Assembly: GCA_034414595.1 (NCBI GenBank)
Contig: DAOULY010000016.1
Span: 124,001-188,000, forward strand
Source: DAOULY01 sp034414595
Lineage (GTDB): Bacteria; Chloroflexota; Dehalococcoidia; SZUA-161; JAUWZY01
Reading direction: 5' to 3'
Length of the DNA stretch: 64,000 nt
Below are positions 34,613-41,640 of the stretch, one piece after another. The notes under the pieces are model-generated. The model saw only the letters and a program-made list of their open reading frames with translations. It had not been told where the DNA came from and ran no database searches. The stretch's first letter is position 1; each line of letters opens with the position of its first letter. The position numbers were made by a program, and so were the translations under genes.

Positions 34613-35515
34613 TCACCTCCTGGTCGCCTCTTGGGCTCTTTGCTGAGAAAGTTGTAGCGCTCGTCTGACCAGGACCTTGCTCAACTCCTTTCTGTATTCC
34701 GCAGTGGAGCGCACATCGTCTATTGGTTTAATTTCGGCAGCGGCCGCCTCCTCAGCTTGCTTCATTACAGTATCGCCGAGCTTCTGACCTTTAAGCACCT
34801 CTTCTGCTTTCTTAGCTCTAATTGGAGTCGGGGCCACGCCACCCAGGGCTATCCGGGCATCCTCGCAAGCCCCGTTCTTGATTGTAAGCCTTGTGGCCAC
34901 GTTGACTTTGGCCAGGTCGGCAGCCACCCTGGTAGCCCTCAGAAACGCTGTACCTGTTCCCGGGGGCGGCTCGGGCACCACGATTTCAATGACTATCTCA
35001 TCGTGCTTGAGCACAGTCTCCCCCGGCCCGATGAAGAAGCTCTCCAGAAGTACCATTCTATTTTCGTTGGAACCTGCAATATTTACTTCGGCGTCGAGGG
35101 CGAGCAATGGTGGGACGGTATCTGCTGCGGGCGAGGCCCGGCAAATGTTTCCAACCACAGTGCCCATATTCTTGACCTGTATACTGCCCATTTTCTGTGC
35201 AGCTTCATAGAGGGCAAGATATTTGTCTTTAATCACACTTGATGATTCCACGGCTCTGACGGTGGCAAGAGCGCCTATCCTTAGACCATTGCCATTTTGG
35301 CAGCTGATGAAGTCGAGCCCTGGAATTCTGGTGATATCGACTATGCACACAGGTTTCAGGACGCGATTGCGCATCAAGACCAGCAGGTCAGTGCCGCCAG
35401 CAAGTATCTTAGCCTGCTCAGCATAGTTGGCAAGAAGAGAAACAGCTTCAGCGACAGTCTTGGGTTGGAAGTAATGCTCAAAGGCCGGCAGAGCGGTGTA
35501 ATATATCAGACCCAT
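34613..35515 (-). CDS. Molybdenum hydroxylase FAD-binding subunit (CoxM-like)
   Basis: A 300-residue FAD-binding subunit of the xanthine dehydrogenase family. The FAD motif AKILAGGTDLLVLMRN (about 34-49) and the GTVVGNICRASPAADTVPPLLALDA block (near 117-141) are characteristic, and a CO-dehydrogenase C-terminal domain closes the chain. It lacks the cysteine-rich [4Fe-4S] insertion expected in 4-hydroxybenzoyl-CoA reductase beta subunits, which argues against that enzyme. It sits four bases from the 2Fe-2S subunit gene and 37 bases after the UPF0261 gene. Confidence 0.93.
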   Translation of the reverse strand: MGLIYYTALPAFEHYFQPKTVAEAVSLLANYAEQAKILAGGTDLLVLMRNRVLKPVCIVDITRIPGLDFISCQNGNGLRIGALATVRAVESSSVIKDKYLALYEAAQKMGSIQVKNMGTVVGNICRASPAADTVPPLLALDAEVNIAGSNENRMVLLESFFIGPGETVLKHDEIVIEIVVPEPPPGTGTAFLRATRVAADLAKVNVATRLTIKNGACEDARIALGGVAPTPIRAKKAEEVLKGQKLGDTVMKQAEEAAAAEIKPIDDVRSTAEYRKELSKVLVRRALQLSQQRAQEATRR

Positions 35516-35552
35516 GCCTCACCCCCTTTTATGGAATGCTCTTTTCTTCCTC

Positions 35553-36800
35553 TTAGCCGGTTCCTTTATTCGTGGCAGCTTGCTGCATCATATTATAGAG
35601 CAATGCTGCGGCCTCTTGGGAGAACAGCTCGTCGGTGATGTGCACATCCAGTTCCACAAGCTTTATATCAGGCTTCAGGTTCTTCCTCAATACCTCGAGA
35701 AGGGCGAGGTTGGCCTCCGGATCTTCGAATATCTCTTTGTCGGTGATGTCCAGGATAGAGAGTCCTTTCTTGGGGAATATCACCGCCGTGGGCCCGGTGG
35801 TTTTGTTCAGCTTTTGTGCCATAACCTCGCCGAGTTCCATCATCTCCTTCTTCTTGGTGCGCAAGACATGTATCGTGGGTCCATGAACATGGACCTTCTG
35901 TTGCTTAAAGCGCTCAGGTATCAATGCTGGAGACCCATACATGATGTGGTCGGTATTGCCTGGGGCCACCAGCTGCGGAATGCCTTTCTCACCGGCAACC
36001 TCCAACCTGGTGGGGCCAGCGTCGGTCCAGCCCTGATACATGTGATCCACTACTTCGTTGGTCGAGAGATCGAATACTGCGGTGATCAGGCCCTGCTCTA
36101 TCATCTCCTCCATTGCCCGGCCGCCGATGCCGATGGCATGGAACACGGCGACCTCATAGCCGCGGTCCTCGAGGAATTCCTTGACGCGAAGGGCGCAAGC
36201 AGTAGTGCCGCCCAAGGTGGTGATCCCGACCAGTGGCCTTTCTGAGGGCTTGACCTCTCCAGCGGCCACCATTCCAGTGACTGCTCCTGCAGCCCGGATG
36301 ATGGCGGTCTCGGTGATTCGATTCAGGCCAACGATGTCAGCCACCGAGGGGATCATGGTGATGTCACTGGTGCCTACAAAGAGGCGGGTATCTCCTGAGG
36401 CCATAGTGGACAGCATCACCTTGGGGACGCCGAAGGGGAGGGACCTCATCACCATTGTGCCCAGCTCCGTGCCCATGGTTCCGCCCAGTGAGACAATGCC
36501 ATCCACTCTTCCTTCCCGATGAAGCTCACCTACGATCTTCGCTGCTCCCTCTGCCATGAGCTCCATGATCTTCATCTCCTGGCCCTTCCTGCCCAGAGCC
36601 AGGATGTCTTCTATGGTAACGCCGGCAGCTTTGGCTACGTCTTCTCGTGGGACTTCAGGCTGGAATAGCAGGCTGCCCCGAGCGCCGGTGCCGACATCGA
36701 TGGTGAACACATCATATCCAGCTTTTTTTATCTGCTCCTTAAGATAGCTTGCTTCAATGCTCTTTGTGTCCAGGGTGGCGACGACAACTATTGTCTTCAT
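35553..36800 (-). CDS. UPF0261 (Tm-1-like ATP-binding) protein, copy 1
   Basis: The 415-residue protein is a UPF0261/Tm-1-like ATP-binding-domain protein. The N-terminus (VVVATLDTKSIEASYLK) and the internal GIVSLGGTMGTELGT (about residues 108-122) match the Tm-1 nucleotide-binding fold. The C-terminal half contains the family sequence AVFHAIGIGGRAMEEMI. Bacterial members sometimes accompany TIM-barrel or catabolic genes but have no settled reaction. It leads the molybdenum-hydroxylase operon, so a role in that pathway is inferred. A second copy occurs at 52017-53234 beside a different catabolic set. Confidence 0.88.
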   Translation of the reverse strand: MKTIVVVATLDTKSIEASYLKEQIKKAGYDVFTIDVGTGARGSLLFQPEVPREDVAKAAGVTIEDILALGRKGQEMKIMELMAEGAAKIVGELHREGRVDGIVSLGGTMGTELGTMVMRSLPFGVPKVMLSTMASGDTRLFVGTSDITMIPSVADIVGLNRITETAIIRAAGAVTGMVAAGEVKPSERPLVGITTLGGTTACALRVKEFLEDRGYEVAVFHAIGIGGRAMEEMIEQGLITAVFDLSTNEVVDHMYQGWTDAGPTRLEVAGEKGIPQLVAPGNTDHIMYGSPALIPERFKQQKVHVHGPTIHVLRTKKKEMMELGEVMAQKLNKTTGPTAVIFPKKGLSILDITDKEIFEDPEANLALLEVLRKNLKPDIKLVELDVHITDELFSQEAAALLYNMMQQAATNKGTG

Positions 36801-36990
36801 GGCTTTGCCTCTTCTACATCAGGTTGTGTGCTTCCTTCCGACAGGGATGCTCTCCCGCTTGGCAATACTCCGTCCATTATACTGCGGTGGTCAAGCGCTT
36901 ACAACGATGGTTTGCCATGGAGTGGAACTTGGCTCTTTGCCACCAAAGCAGCAGGACTTTCTGGCTATGCCAATTCTAGAGGCAAAGGAG

Positions 36991-37153
36991 CTGCCCGATA
37001 TCTTTTAACTGTAACACAACGAGACTTTATTGCTTCAGGCTTGGGTAATGGAAAGATATTGCTGGCTACATTGGCATTATTTGGGGCTAGGAGAATCCCT
37101 GTTACATGCCACTACCAAAGCGTTGCCTGAGAAGTTAGAAAGTCATATTGACA
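36991..37153 (+). repeat. Diverged repeat copy B, upstream of the riboswitch-controlled pilin operon
   Basis: This stretch aligns with 21171-21354. One frame ends with GNGKILLATLALFG and CHYQSVA before a stop codon at 37128-37130, matching a similar peptide at the other copy. The alignment continues past that stop through AGAAAGTCATATTGACAG, which includes a TTGACA (37148-37153) that may be a -35 box. The 20 or so unmatched bases in copy B break the frame further upstream, so an intact shared gene is doubtful. Confidence 0.6.
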
Positions 37154-37230
37154 GTGACGTGAGCCTCTGTGGTAGCATCAGGCTGAGGAGGTACATAATA
37201 GTGAGATCGCGATAAGCTATGCGATCGAAG

Positions 37231-37327
37231 CATCGGACGAAAGGGCAAACTCATCGAAAGATGAGGGCGCAAAGCCGCGGGTCTAAGGCCCCTGGGGGGC
37301 TATGATAGCCGGGTTGCCGAACCGATG
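37231..37327 (+). ncRNA. Cyclic-di-GMP-I riboswitch (GEMM-I aptamer)
   Basis: The aptamer has all GEMM-I hallmarks in order: P1 closed by CATCGG (37231-37236) and CCGATG (37322-37327), AAAGGGCAAAC, a GAAA tetraloop capping a TCATC/GATGA stem, GGGCGCAAAGCC, GGGTCTAAGG, and the 3' AGCCGGGTTGCCGA. These conserve the nucleotides that stack with and pair to c-di-GMP. It lies upstream of three pilin-like genes and is followed by a terminator hairpin, so it should control pilus genes by transcription termination. The direction of regulation (on or off) cannot be settled by eye. Confidence 0.95.
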
Positions 37328-37330
37328 GGA

Positions 37331-37382
37331 ACAAACGTGTTCCCCGGTTTTAGCGCTCGAGGGAACACGTTTGTTGCATTTT
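37331..37382 (+). terminator. Expression-platform terminator of the c-di-GMP riboswitch
   Basis: A perfect 14-bp stem, ACAAACGTGTTCCC (37331-37344) with GGGAACACGTTTGT (37361-37374), follows the aptamer by three bases and is trailed by TGCATTTT. An alternative hairpin, GGGAAC (37327-37332) with GTTCCC (37339-37344), would disrupt it, and its first base borders P1. This gives a plausible switch between the ligand-bound and free states. The T-tract is weak, so efficiency is uncertain. Confidence 0.75.
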
Positions 37383-37547
37383 AGGCAGGCTAAGTTGCAG
37401 CTAATTCAAATGAGCAACATTGAGTGGCGTAAACCGATTGAGGTCATTGAAGTGACCCTTTTTATCCTGGGGAGTGACCCTGTTTAGACTTATGAAACAT
37501 ATCGAAGATGGAATAATATGCGAGTTGAGGGGGATATAAGGACAGTG

Positions 37548-37943
37548 ATGAGGCAATTAGTTAAAAAAATAGCAAATCTGATCCGGAAGCAAAGGGGAAG
37601 CAGTATGCCTGAGACTTTGGTCGGGATGGGCATATTGGGGATTGTTGGGGTCTGTTTCCTGACATCGCTGACCACGGGGATACATGCTGTGGGCACGGTC
37701 GATGCGCAAGCTACGGCACAGCTTTTGGCGCAAGTACAGATGGAAGATACCAAGAACCAGGACTATCTTGTAGCTCCTACCACATATCCTACCACTGTCA
37801 ATGCACCCGACGGTTATTCAGTGACCGTTGCTGCTCTATCTCTGCCTGATGCTGATGATGACATCCAAAAGATAGAGGTTACTGTCCGCCATGAAGGGCG
37901 CGTTCTCATTGTCTTGGAAGATTACAAGGTGAACCTGTTATGA
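37548..37943 (+). CDS. Type IV prepilin-like (minor pilin, PilV-type) protein
   Basis: About 131 residues with a class III signal: a basic leader (MRQLVKKIANLIRKQRG) followed by S-S-M-P-E, with Glu at +5 of the mature protein, and a hydrophobic helix (TLVGMGILGIVGVCFLTSL). This is the recognition site of prepilin peptidase. The globular part is short, as in minor pilins of the PilV/GspI type. The ATG at 37548 gives an AAGGA ribosome site and a 17-residue leader; an ATG 30 bases upstream is possible. The stop codon overlaps the next gene (ATGA). It is the first gene downstream of the c-di-GMP riboswitch. Confidence 0.75.
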   Translation: MRQLVKKIANLIRKQRGSSMPETLVGMGILGIVGVCFLTSLTTGIHAVGTVDAQATAQLLAQVQMEDTKNQDYLVAPTTYPTTVNAPDGYSVTVAALSLPDADDDIQKIEVTVRHEGRVLIVLEDYKVNLL

Positions 37944-38452
37944 ATTTTATGAGGAGAAATCAGAAAGGGGGGGGGATGGTTGAAATTTTGGTAGCCACTG
38001 CTATTGCGGGGATGCTGGTGAGCGCCCTGGCCCCGGCAGTCTTTCAGGTCATCTCCAGAACTACTGAGGGCAATGCTTCGCTCACTGCTATGCAGGATAT
38101 ACAAAATGCCGTTCGTTGGGTCAGCTATGATGGTCAGATGGCTGAAAGCAGTGACCTGGTGGACGGTGCCCCACCTGTGAGCAGCATGACCCTGACCTGG
38201 ACGGAATGGCAGGGTTATGAGACTGTGGACCATTCCAGCCATTATTTCCTCGTCGGCGATGACTTGCGGCGTGATTATGATGGCAATGTAATCACAGTAG
38301 CCAGATATGTTTCCGATATCCAGTTCTCTCTGGACGGCCGTGTGCTTACGGTAACAATGACCTCGGCCCCGGAAGGTGATTCCCATCACAGTGAGCAAAG
38401 GATGTGGCGCGTTAGCCTCCGACCAATGGAGAGCGCTTATCTGCTGCACTAG
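37940..38452 (+). CDS. Type IV prepilin-like (PilW/GspJ-type) minor pilin
   Basis: A 170-residue protein whose N-terminus (MNFMRRNQKG, then G-G-M-V-E-I-L-V-A-T-A-I-A-G-M-L) is a prepilin leader and hydrophobic helix with Glu at +5. The remainder contains a beta-rich domain with DDLRRDYDGNVITVARYVSDIQF, which resembles PilW/GspJ minor pilins. Its stop is 15 bases before the third gene, so three pilus-accessory genes form one unit under riboswitch control. Minor pilins prime pilus assembly or contribute to adhesion. Confidence 0.75.
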   Translation: MNFMRRNQKGGGMVEILVATAIAGMLVSALAPAVFQVISRTTEGNASLTAMQDIQNAVRWVSYDGQMAESSDLVDGAPPVSSMTLTWTEWQGYETVDHSSHYFLVGDDLRRDYDGNVITVARYVSDIQFSLDGRVLTVTMTSAPEGDSHHSEQRMWRVSLRPMESAYLLH

Positions 38453-38467
38453 CACTGGGAAGCAGGC

Positions 38468-39322
38468 ATGCCGATGAAAGGGCAAAAGGGATATGCCTTG
38501 TCCCTGGCGTTGATTACCTTGGCTGTGGGCACGTTGGTTCTCGTGCCCTTCCTTCAGCATGCGTATATTGGGATCACTAGTTCCCGCATCTCAAAGGAGC
38601 TTACCATTGAGCGTTATGCAGCCGACGCCGCGATGCAGGAGGCAATATGGAGGTTGCAGGCCAACATAGATGGCATAACTGACTCAGTGACCCCAGACAA
38701 CCCGAGCGTTGGTTATCCGGCCACAGTAAACGGAGTCGAGACCCTCGTCACCATAGACATACCTGCATCTCCAGACCCACCACCACCACCAGAACCAGAG
38801 CCTCGTTTCTGGTGGCTCGAAATAGTTTGCGACGTTGACATTTGCTGGGTTAAGTCCTCGGACCCCACCACCTTCACCTTCACTATAACTATACACAATT
38901 GTGGCTTCCTGGGCATGCTGATTCTCTTTGTCTTTGATCTGCTGCCACCTGGCTTCCAATATGTGCCCGGATCGTGCACTGGTCTTACCAGTGAAGATCC
39001 AACCATTACCTACGATGATGAAAGCGGACAGCAGAGGCTTGACTGGACCTTACCGGGATGGCCTTGGTCTTGGGTTGGGACCCAGGAGGGAAGAACACTG
39101 ACATTCCAAGCCACTGCTACTCTTACTACCGCTGGGATGTATTATAATGAAGCGGGAAGCGGAGGCTGGCCAGGAGACCAAGGCGAGATCGATACTGGTC
39201 CCTCTGCCCCGGTTGGCGTTGCTGTCTACGAGCTCACAGTAAAGGCCGGGCGTGTCACCATCCGGTCTACGGTGGCCATCGATGGCACTGAGGCGACCAT
39301 TCTCTCCTGGCAGGTAGAATAG
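38468..39322 (+). CDS. Type IV pilus-associated (PilX-like) protein with DUF11-like domain, second copy
   Basis: A 284-residue paralogue of the protein at 21487-22326. The first 35 residues (KGQKGYALSLALITLAVGTLVL...) are almost identical and carry the hydrophobic segment; the rest is more diverged. After a proline linker (SPDPPPPPEPEPRF) the middle (about 115-215) forms a DUF11-like beta domain with YVPGSCTG, and a Tyr-Glu-rich tail follows. The proline linker and extra cysteines are specific to this copy. The ATG at 38468 has GGAAG five bases upstream; an in-frame ATG two codons later matches the paralogue start. It closes the pilin operon. Confidence 0.75.
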   Translation: MPMKGQKGYALSLALITLAVGTLVLVPFLQHAYIGITSSRISKELTIERYAADAAMQEAIWRLQANIDGITDSVTPDNPSVGYPATVNGVETLVTIDIPASPDPPPPPEPEPRFWWLEIVCDVDICWVKSSDPTTFTFTITIHNCGFLGMLILFVFDLLPPGFQYVPGSCTGLTSEDPTITYDDESGQQRLDWTLPGWPWSWVGTQEGRTLTFQATATLTTAGMYYNEAGSGGWPGDQGEIDTGPSAPVGVAVYELTVKAGRVTIRSTVAIDGTEATILSWQVE

Positions 39323-39702
39323 GGTACCAGTTGCGTTCTCCTCTTCTTCGGAGTTGCCTACTTTTCATCAGATGAGGCCAGCACACTATCTATCGATCTA
39401 TCGAATGCTTCACCCACTCTCCAGCCTCATACGGAGCAGTCTACTAACATGCTCAGGCCTGATTGCTGTGGCCGTAGGCACACGTTGAAAATGATTCCCC
39501 GTTTCCCTACCGAGAGTGCTGGCCTAAGGCTGCTCTAGGCCACCCTGATTCAGCTTCCAGAAGCAGTTTTGGCGGCCCTTGGCGAAACAGTGCCAAAACA
39601 AATCTGCATATCATGATCGTTCGTATGCTATAATAGTCATTGACAGCAACCTTCACGAAACTCAAAATCAGCACGAGCGCAAAGGTTGTAGGAAGTTCTA
39701 CG
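39323..39702. other. Intergenic stretch with short inverted repeats, no gene seen
   Basis: No convincing coding frame exists. It contains TGGCCTA/TAGGCCA (39520-39542) and GTTTTGGC/GCCAAAAC (39566-39599), weak hairpins without T-runs, and a TATAAT box near 39630 that may serve the Fe-S gene at 39703. Nothing more was recognised. Confidence 0.5.
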
Positions 39703-40212
39703 ATGTCGGTAAAATTGATACGAAGTTATGATCTGAAGGTAGTAACACCTGAATGCTCTCCCGAAGATGGTTGGTATCGCGCGCATGCTTACTTACAGGA
39801 CGACATCTCCGAGGCACTCCCGTACCTGAATGCCGAATTGAAAGGCTTTGACTATAACCACAATGCAAAGGTTCTGCTGTGGATGGCCAACGACAGGAGG
39901 TATGCATTCAGGCCATATGAGATTATTATTGCGCCTGTTGAGAGCAGTGAGGAAGCTCTGGGCCTAATCGATAACATAATCTCGACCCTGAATAGTATCT
40001 GGAATCGAAGGGGCGAGATTGAGCCAAACTTCCAGGGGAAAGCTCCCCTGCCCAATTTGCTGGATATATATAAGCTCTTGCCGGGGACGAATTGCAAGGA
40101 ATGTGGCTCCCTCACTTGCATGGCCTTTGCCGCTGCCCTGCGAATCGACTCCACTAAAGTATCACTCTGTCCCTATCTATTGGAACAGGATTACTTTTCT
40201 TTAGTATCATAA
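39703..40212 (+). CDS. 4Fe-4S domain protein
   Basis: The product (169 residues) ends in a single FeS domain of the type found in AcsC/CdhE and RnfB-like proteins: LLPGTNCKECGSLTCMAFA with a later Cys in VSLCPYL (C-x2-C-x4-C pattern plus a fourth). The N-terminal 110 residues (RSYDLKVVTPECSPEDGWYRAHAYL, then YAFRPYEIIIAPV) form an alpha/beta domain I cannot name. It may transfer electrons to a corrinoid protein or related enzyme, but no partner lies beside it. The ATG at 39703 is chosen for its AGGAAG ribosome site; the frame extends upstream without one. Confidence 0.7.
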   Translation: MSVKLIRSYDLKVVTPECSPEDGWYRAHAYLQDDISEALPYLNAELKGFDYNHNAKVLLWMANDRRYAFRPYEIIIAPVESSEEALGLIDNIISTLNSIWNRRGEIEPNFQGKAPLPNLLDIYKLLPGTNCKECGSLTCMAFAAALRIDSTKVSLCPYLLEQDYFSLVS

Positions 40213-40271
40213 GCCATAGCAGTTGAGTAAGTATCTCAATTGCGCTTATTTTGGCTCCTTCTCCCGTAGCA

Positions 40272-40291
40272 GCGGCCGTACACACGGCCGC
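40272..40291. other. Strong GC-rich hairpin
   Basis: GCGGCCGT and ACGGCCGC flank a four-base ACAC loop, with outer GTAG/CTAC pairing beyond a two-base bulge. It lies between the Fe-S gene and the MBL gene. There is no T-run, so it is not a confident terminator. Confidence 0.4.
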
Positions 40292-40369
40292 TACCGAATT
40301 GCTGAAGGCCAAGAAACATATTCCTGAAAGCATCCAAGAAGGTCGCTTGGACAAAGGGGAGGATGTGAG

Positions 40370-41359
40370 ATGGAAATAGCCCCTGGCATTTACCAACTGA
40401 AGGTGCCTATCCCGGATAACCCTCTGGGTCATCTGAATTGCTACTTGATCGAGGGCAAAGACGGGTGGCTAATGATAGACACTGGCTGGTACACTACTGA
40501 TGCCTTTAGTTCCCTGAAGGCTGGACTCAAGAGTTTGGGTCTGGCGATAGAAGATATTGCTACTATGATCGTCACGCATGTGCATCCTGACCACTTTGGC
40601 CTCGCGGGGAGGATTAAGCAGATAGCCTCAGAGGCTGAGCTTTTGATCCACCGCTGGGAATCGGACTTGATCGAGTCGCGCTATATCAAGTTCTCCGAAC
40701 TCCGTGAAATTATGGGCACTATGCTGGAACGACACGGTGTTCCCCCATTAGACCTTGCCACTCTGCAGTCTGCTTCTATGCCCGCTCTCCAGTTCGTCAC
40801 CGTAACCCTTCCTGACCGTGTCCTTTATGGTGGGGAGACTATTTCTACTGGGAGCTACGATCTGGAGGTCATTTGGACGCCGGGGCATTCTCCTGGGCAC
40901 ATCTGCCTGTATGAACCGCAGAACCAGCTTCTGTTCTCCGGCGATCACATCCTTCCCACCATAAGCTCTAACGTGGGCTACCATGTTCAATCGGGAGATA
41001 ACCCTCTGGGTGACTACATATATGCTCTGCACAAGTTGGAAAATCTGCCCGTGACCAAGGTGCTCCCTGCCCACGAACACGCCTTTACCGACCTGCGAGG
41101 CAGGATTGAGCAGATAATCGATCACCACAGCAGACGGAAGGCTGAGATACAACAGGCTATTGCCAGGGAGCCTCATAACGCCTATGAGATCTCGTCCCAA
41201 ATAACCTGGGACATACCGGGACTGGTCTGGGAGCAGTTCCCACCCCTGCACAAGCGCTTGGCTGTAACCGAGACCATTGCACATTTGGAATGCATGCGGT
41301 GGGAGGGCAAAGTGACTAAGGTTGCTCGAGGCAACTCCGTATTGTACGGAGCTGTGTGA
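40370..41359 (+). CDS. Metallo-beta-lactamase-fold hydrolase
   Basis: A 329-residue MBL-fold hydrolase. The metal-binding signature THVHPDHFG (about residues 66-74) and the later TPGHSPGHICL (near 166-176) and FSGDHILP (near 186-193) are complete. A C-terminal extension with helical character (RKAEIQQAIAREPHNAYEISSQI) resembles the winged-helix tail of hydroxyacylglutathione-hydrolase-like or LACTB2-type proteins. The substrate is unknown. GGGGAGG precedes the ATG. It stands alone between the Fe-S gene and the homocysteine operon. Confidence 0.88.
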   Translation: MEIAPGIYQLKVPIPDNPLGHLNCYLIEGKDGWLMIDTGWYTTDAFSSLKAGLKSLGLAIEDIATMIVTHVHPDHFGLAGRIKQIASEAELLIHRWESDLIESRYIKFSELREIMGTMLERHGVPPLDLATLQSASMPALQFVTVTLPDRVLYGGETISTGSYDLEVIWTPGHSPGHICLYEPQNQLLFSGDHILPTISSNVGYHVQSGDNPLGDYIYALHKLENLPVTKVLPAHEHAFTDLRGRIEQIIDHHSRRKAEIQQAIAREPHNAYEISSQITWDIPGLVWEQFPPLHKRLAVTETIAHLECMRWEGKVTKVARGNSVLYGAV

Positions 41360-41484
41360 AGCGGCGAATATCGAGTTCGCCACCCCCCAAGATGGCCTTT
41401 GTGCATAGCTATTGCACTTTTCTGAGGTACGTTCTACCGACATTTCCCTTTTGGCCGGGCACATTGCGTTGACTTTATTTGAAG

Positions 41485-41640
41485 TGTTATACTTATGTTC
41501 AGCGAACCTTTGCCGCACATCGGCGAATCGGTGTAGGTAAGATGTGCGAGGCTAAACCCTTATATGACCGGGTTTTGACAAATTTGCCCATTTGGTACAA
41601 TATGCTTGAATGTTGAGCAATTTTTGCTGTGGGGTATGCA
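41485..41640 (+). promoter_or_regulatory. Candidate structured leader upstream of the homocysteine operon
   Basis: An extended -10 element (TG-T-TATACT, 41485-41493) could start a leader of about 140 bases. It contains a stem CGCACATC (41514-41521) with GATGTGCG (41541-41548), then AAACCC (41554-41559) with GGGTTT (41570-41575) and a T. I could not match it to a known riboswitch class. A second promoter (TTGACA at 41575-41580) overlaps its 3' side, so the structures may instead be only DNA palindromes. Confidence 0.3.
41575..41603 (+). promoter_or_regulatory. Probable promoter of the homocysteine operon
   Basis: A perfect TTGACA (41575-41580), a 17-base spacer and CAATAT (41598-41603) precede the operon. 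Initiation would fall about 30 bases before the start codon at 41641. No operator was recognised. Confidence 0.55.

Noticed and set aside
31900..35500. Long + strand open frames opposite the molybdenum-hydroxylase genes
   Set aside because: They are antisense shadows caused by codon bias of the real genes and lack ribosome sites.
39640..39702. TTG start at 39640 for the Fe-S protein
   Set aside because: The added residues are unconserved in character, and AGGAAG with proper spacing marks the ATG at 39703.
41485..41640. SAM or cobalamin riboswitch before the homocysteine operon
   Set aside because: No consensus core of the known SAM, SAH or cobalamin classes could be found, and a good promoter overlaps the structure; kept only as a low-confidence structured leader.
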